From contig JBFJVZ010000394.1 of assembly GCA_041623895.1 (NCBI GenBank), positions 1 to 7,292 on the forward strand: a stretch of DNA of 7,292 nucleotides, read 5' to 3'. How positions within the stretch are numbered: position 1 is the first letter of the stretch; each line of letters begins with the position of its first letter. Both the position numbers and the translations under genes were made by a program. The stretch comes from JBFJVZ01 sp041623895 (GTDB lineage: Bacteria > Planctomycetota > Planctomycetia > Pirellulales > Pirellulaceae). The notes below the pieces were generated by a model, which made no database searches, was not told the origin of the DNA, and saw only the letters and a program-made list of their open reading frames with translations. Shown here in pieces: positions 6,910 through 7,292 of the stretch.

Positions 6910-7092
6910 GGCATTTACACAGGGAAACCGCGCGGCCGGCTCGGTCATCGCATCCGAACTTCCTACAATCGCCAAAATCCCGCCATTTTCCGCTTATTTT
7001 GCCTCGTTGCGAACGATCGATATACCGGGATCACGAGACACGAATTAGTCTGCAAGACACTTCTGCTTCTTCCTCTTGATCGTCCAACTGTC
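6910..7092. other. Intergenic spacer with a possible promoter
   Basis: No convincing gene is seen here. The stretch 6940-7010 is slightly richer in A/T runs (CCAAAATCCCGCCATTTTCC) than the coding DNA around it. A loose sigma70-like pair, TTGCCT at 6999-7004 and TATACC at 7021-7026 with a 16-base spacer, matches 4 of 6 bases at each box and would lie about 67 bases before the GTG at 7093. Planctomycete promoter rules are poorly known, so this is only a candidate. Confidence 0.25.
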
Positions 7093-7292
7093 GTGTCGTC
7101 AACACAAGATCCTTCGGTCAACGATTCCATCGCGCAAGCCGATGTGACCATCACACTGGGCATCGGCCAACGTAGTTTCAATGTGTTTCAGTTCGGGACG
7201 GTGACCGCGTTCATGCTGCTGGCCATCGTTCATTTTTTCTGCGATCGAACATTTGGCGAGGGCATCATCACCAAGCTGATGGGGATTTTCGA
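7093..7292 (+). CDS. N-terminal part of an unrecognised, probably membrane, protein (runs off the window)
   Basis: From GTG 7093 the frame is open to the last base (66 full codons) and continues beyond the window. The first 25 residues are polar (SSTQDPSVNDSIAQAD), and a hydrophobic stretch at about 35-48 (FGTVTAFMLLAIVHFF) resembles the first transmembrane segment of a membrane protein. It then continues DRTFGEGIITKLMGIF. No family is recognisable from this fragment. No Shine-Dalgarno precedes the GTG; later in-frame starts are GTG 7144 and ATG 7213, and the frame is also open upstream, so the start is tentative. Codon use resembles the neighbouring genes, which supports real coding. Confidence 0.55.
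   Translation, partial: MSSTQDPSVNDSIAQADVTITLGIGQRSFNVFQFGTVTAFMLLAIVHFFCDRTFGEGIITKLMGIF

Overview
The window looks like a chromosomal segment from a planctomycete, most likely a Pirellulaceae / Rhodopirellula-like bacterium. The main reason is the trio of planctomycete-typical families DUF1549/DUF1553, DUF1501 and an exported WD40 protein. The GC content looks moderate, clear Shine-Dalgarno sites are mostly absent, and an intergenic repeat reads as GEAPAEP-like peptide, which I recall as common in this group. These assignments rest on motif recognition by eye; no search was run.

Layout, all on the + strand. (1) 1-285: small Ala/Gln/Lys-rich open frame, either a 94-aa protein or the C-terminus of a gene cut by the window edge. 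(2) 286-2400: exported DUF1549/DUF1553 protein with a CX4CH and a CXXCH cysteine motif and an Ig-like domain. (3) 2532-3851: Tat-exported DUF1501 protein of the alkaline phosphatase/sulfatase-like fold. (4) 3848-4795: seven-repeat WD40 beta-propeller with its own twin-arginine signal. (5) 4796-4987: non-coding spacer with a 22-bp-arm inverted repeat followed by a 28-bp tandem repeat. (6) 4988-6478: PLP-dependent group II amino acid decarboxylase. (7) 6475-6882: single-pass membrane protein overlapping the decarboxylase stop by 4 bases. (8) 6883-7092: spacer. (9) 7093 to the end: N-terminus of an unrecognised, probably membrane, protein with a GTG start.

The genes fall into two tight blocks. 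In the first (1-4795), TGA/ATG abutment, one 131-bp gap and a GTGA overlap suggest an operon making three exported proteins that may work together outside the cytoplasm. In the second (4988-6882), an ATGA overlap couples a cytoplasmic decarboxylase to a small membrane protein. The repeat-bearing spacer separates the blocks. I see no RNA gene, CRISPR array, transposase or defence system. The most unusual points are the double exported module, the CX4CH motif, the repeat pair that artificially lengthens the decarboxylase frame, and the coupled membrane protein of unknown role.
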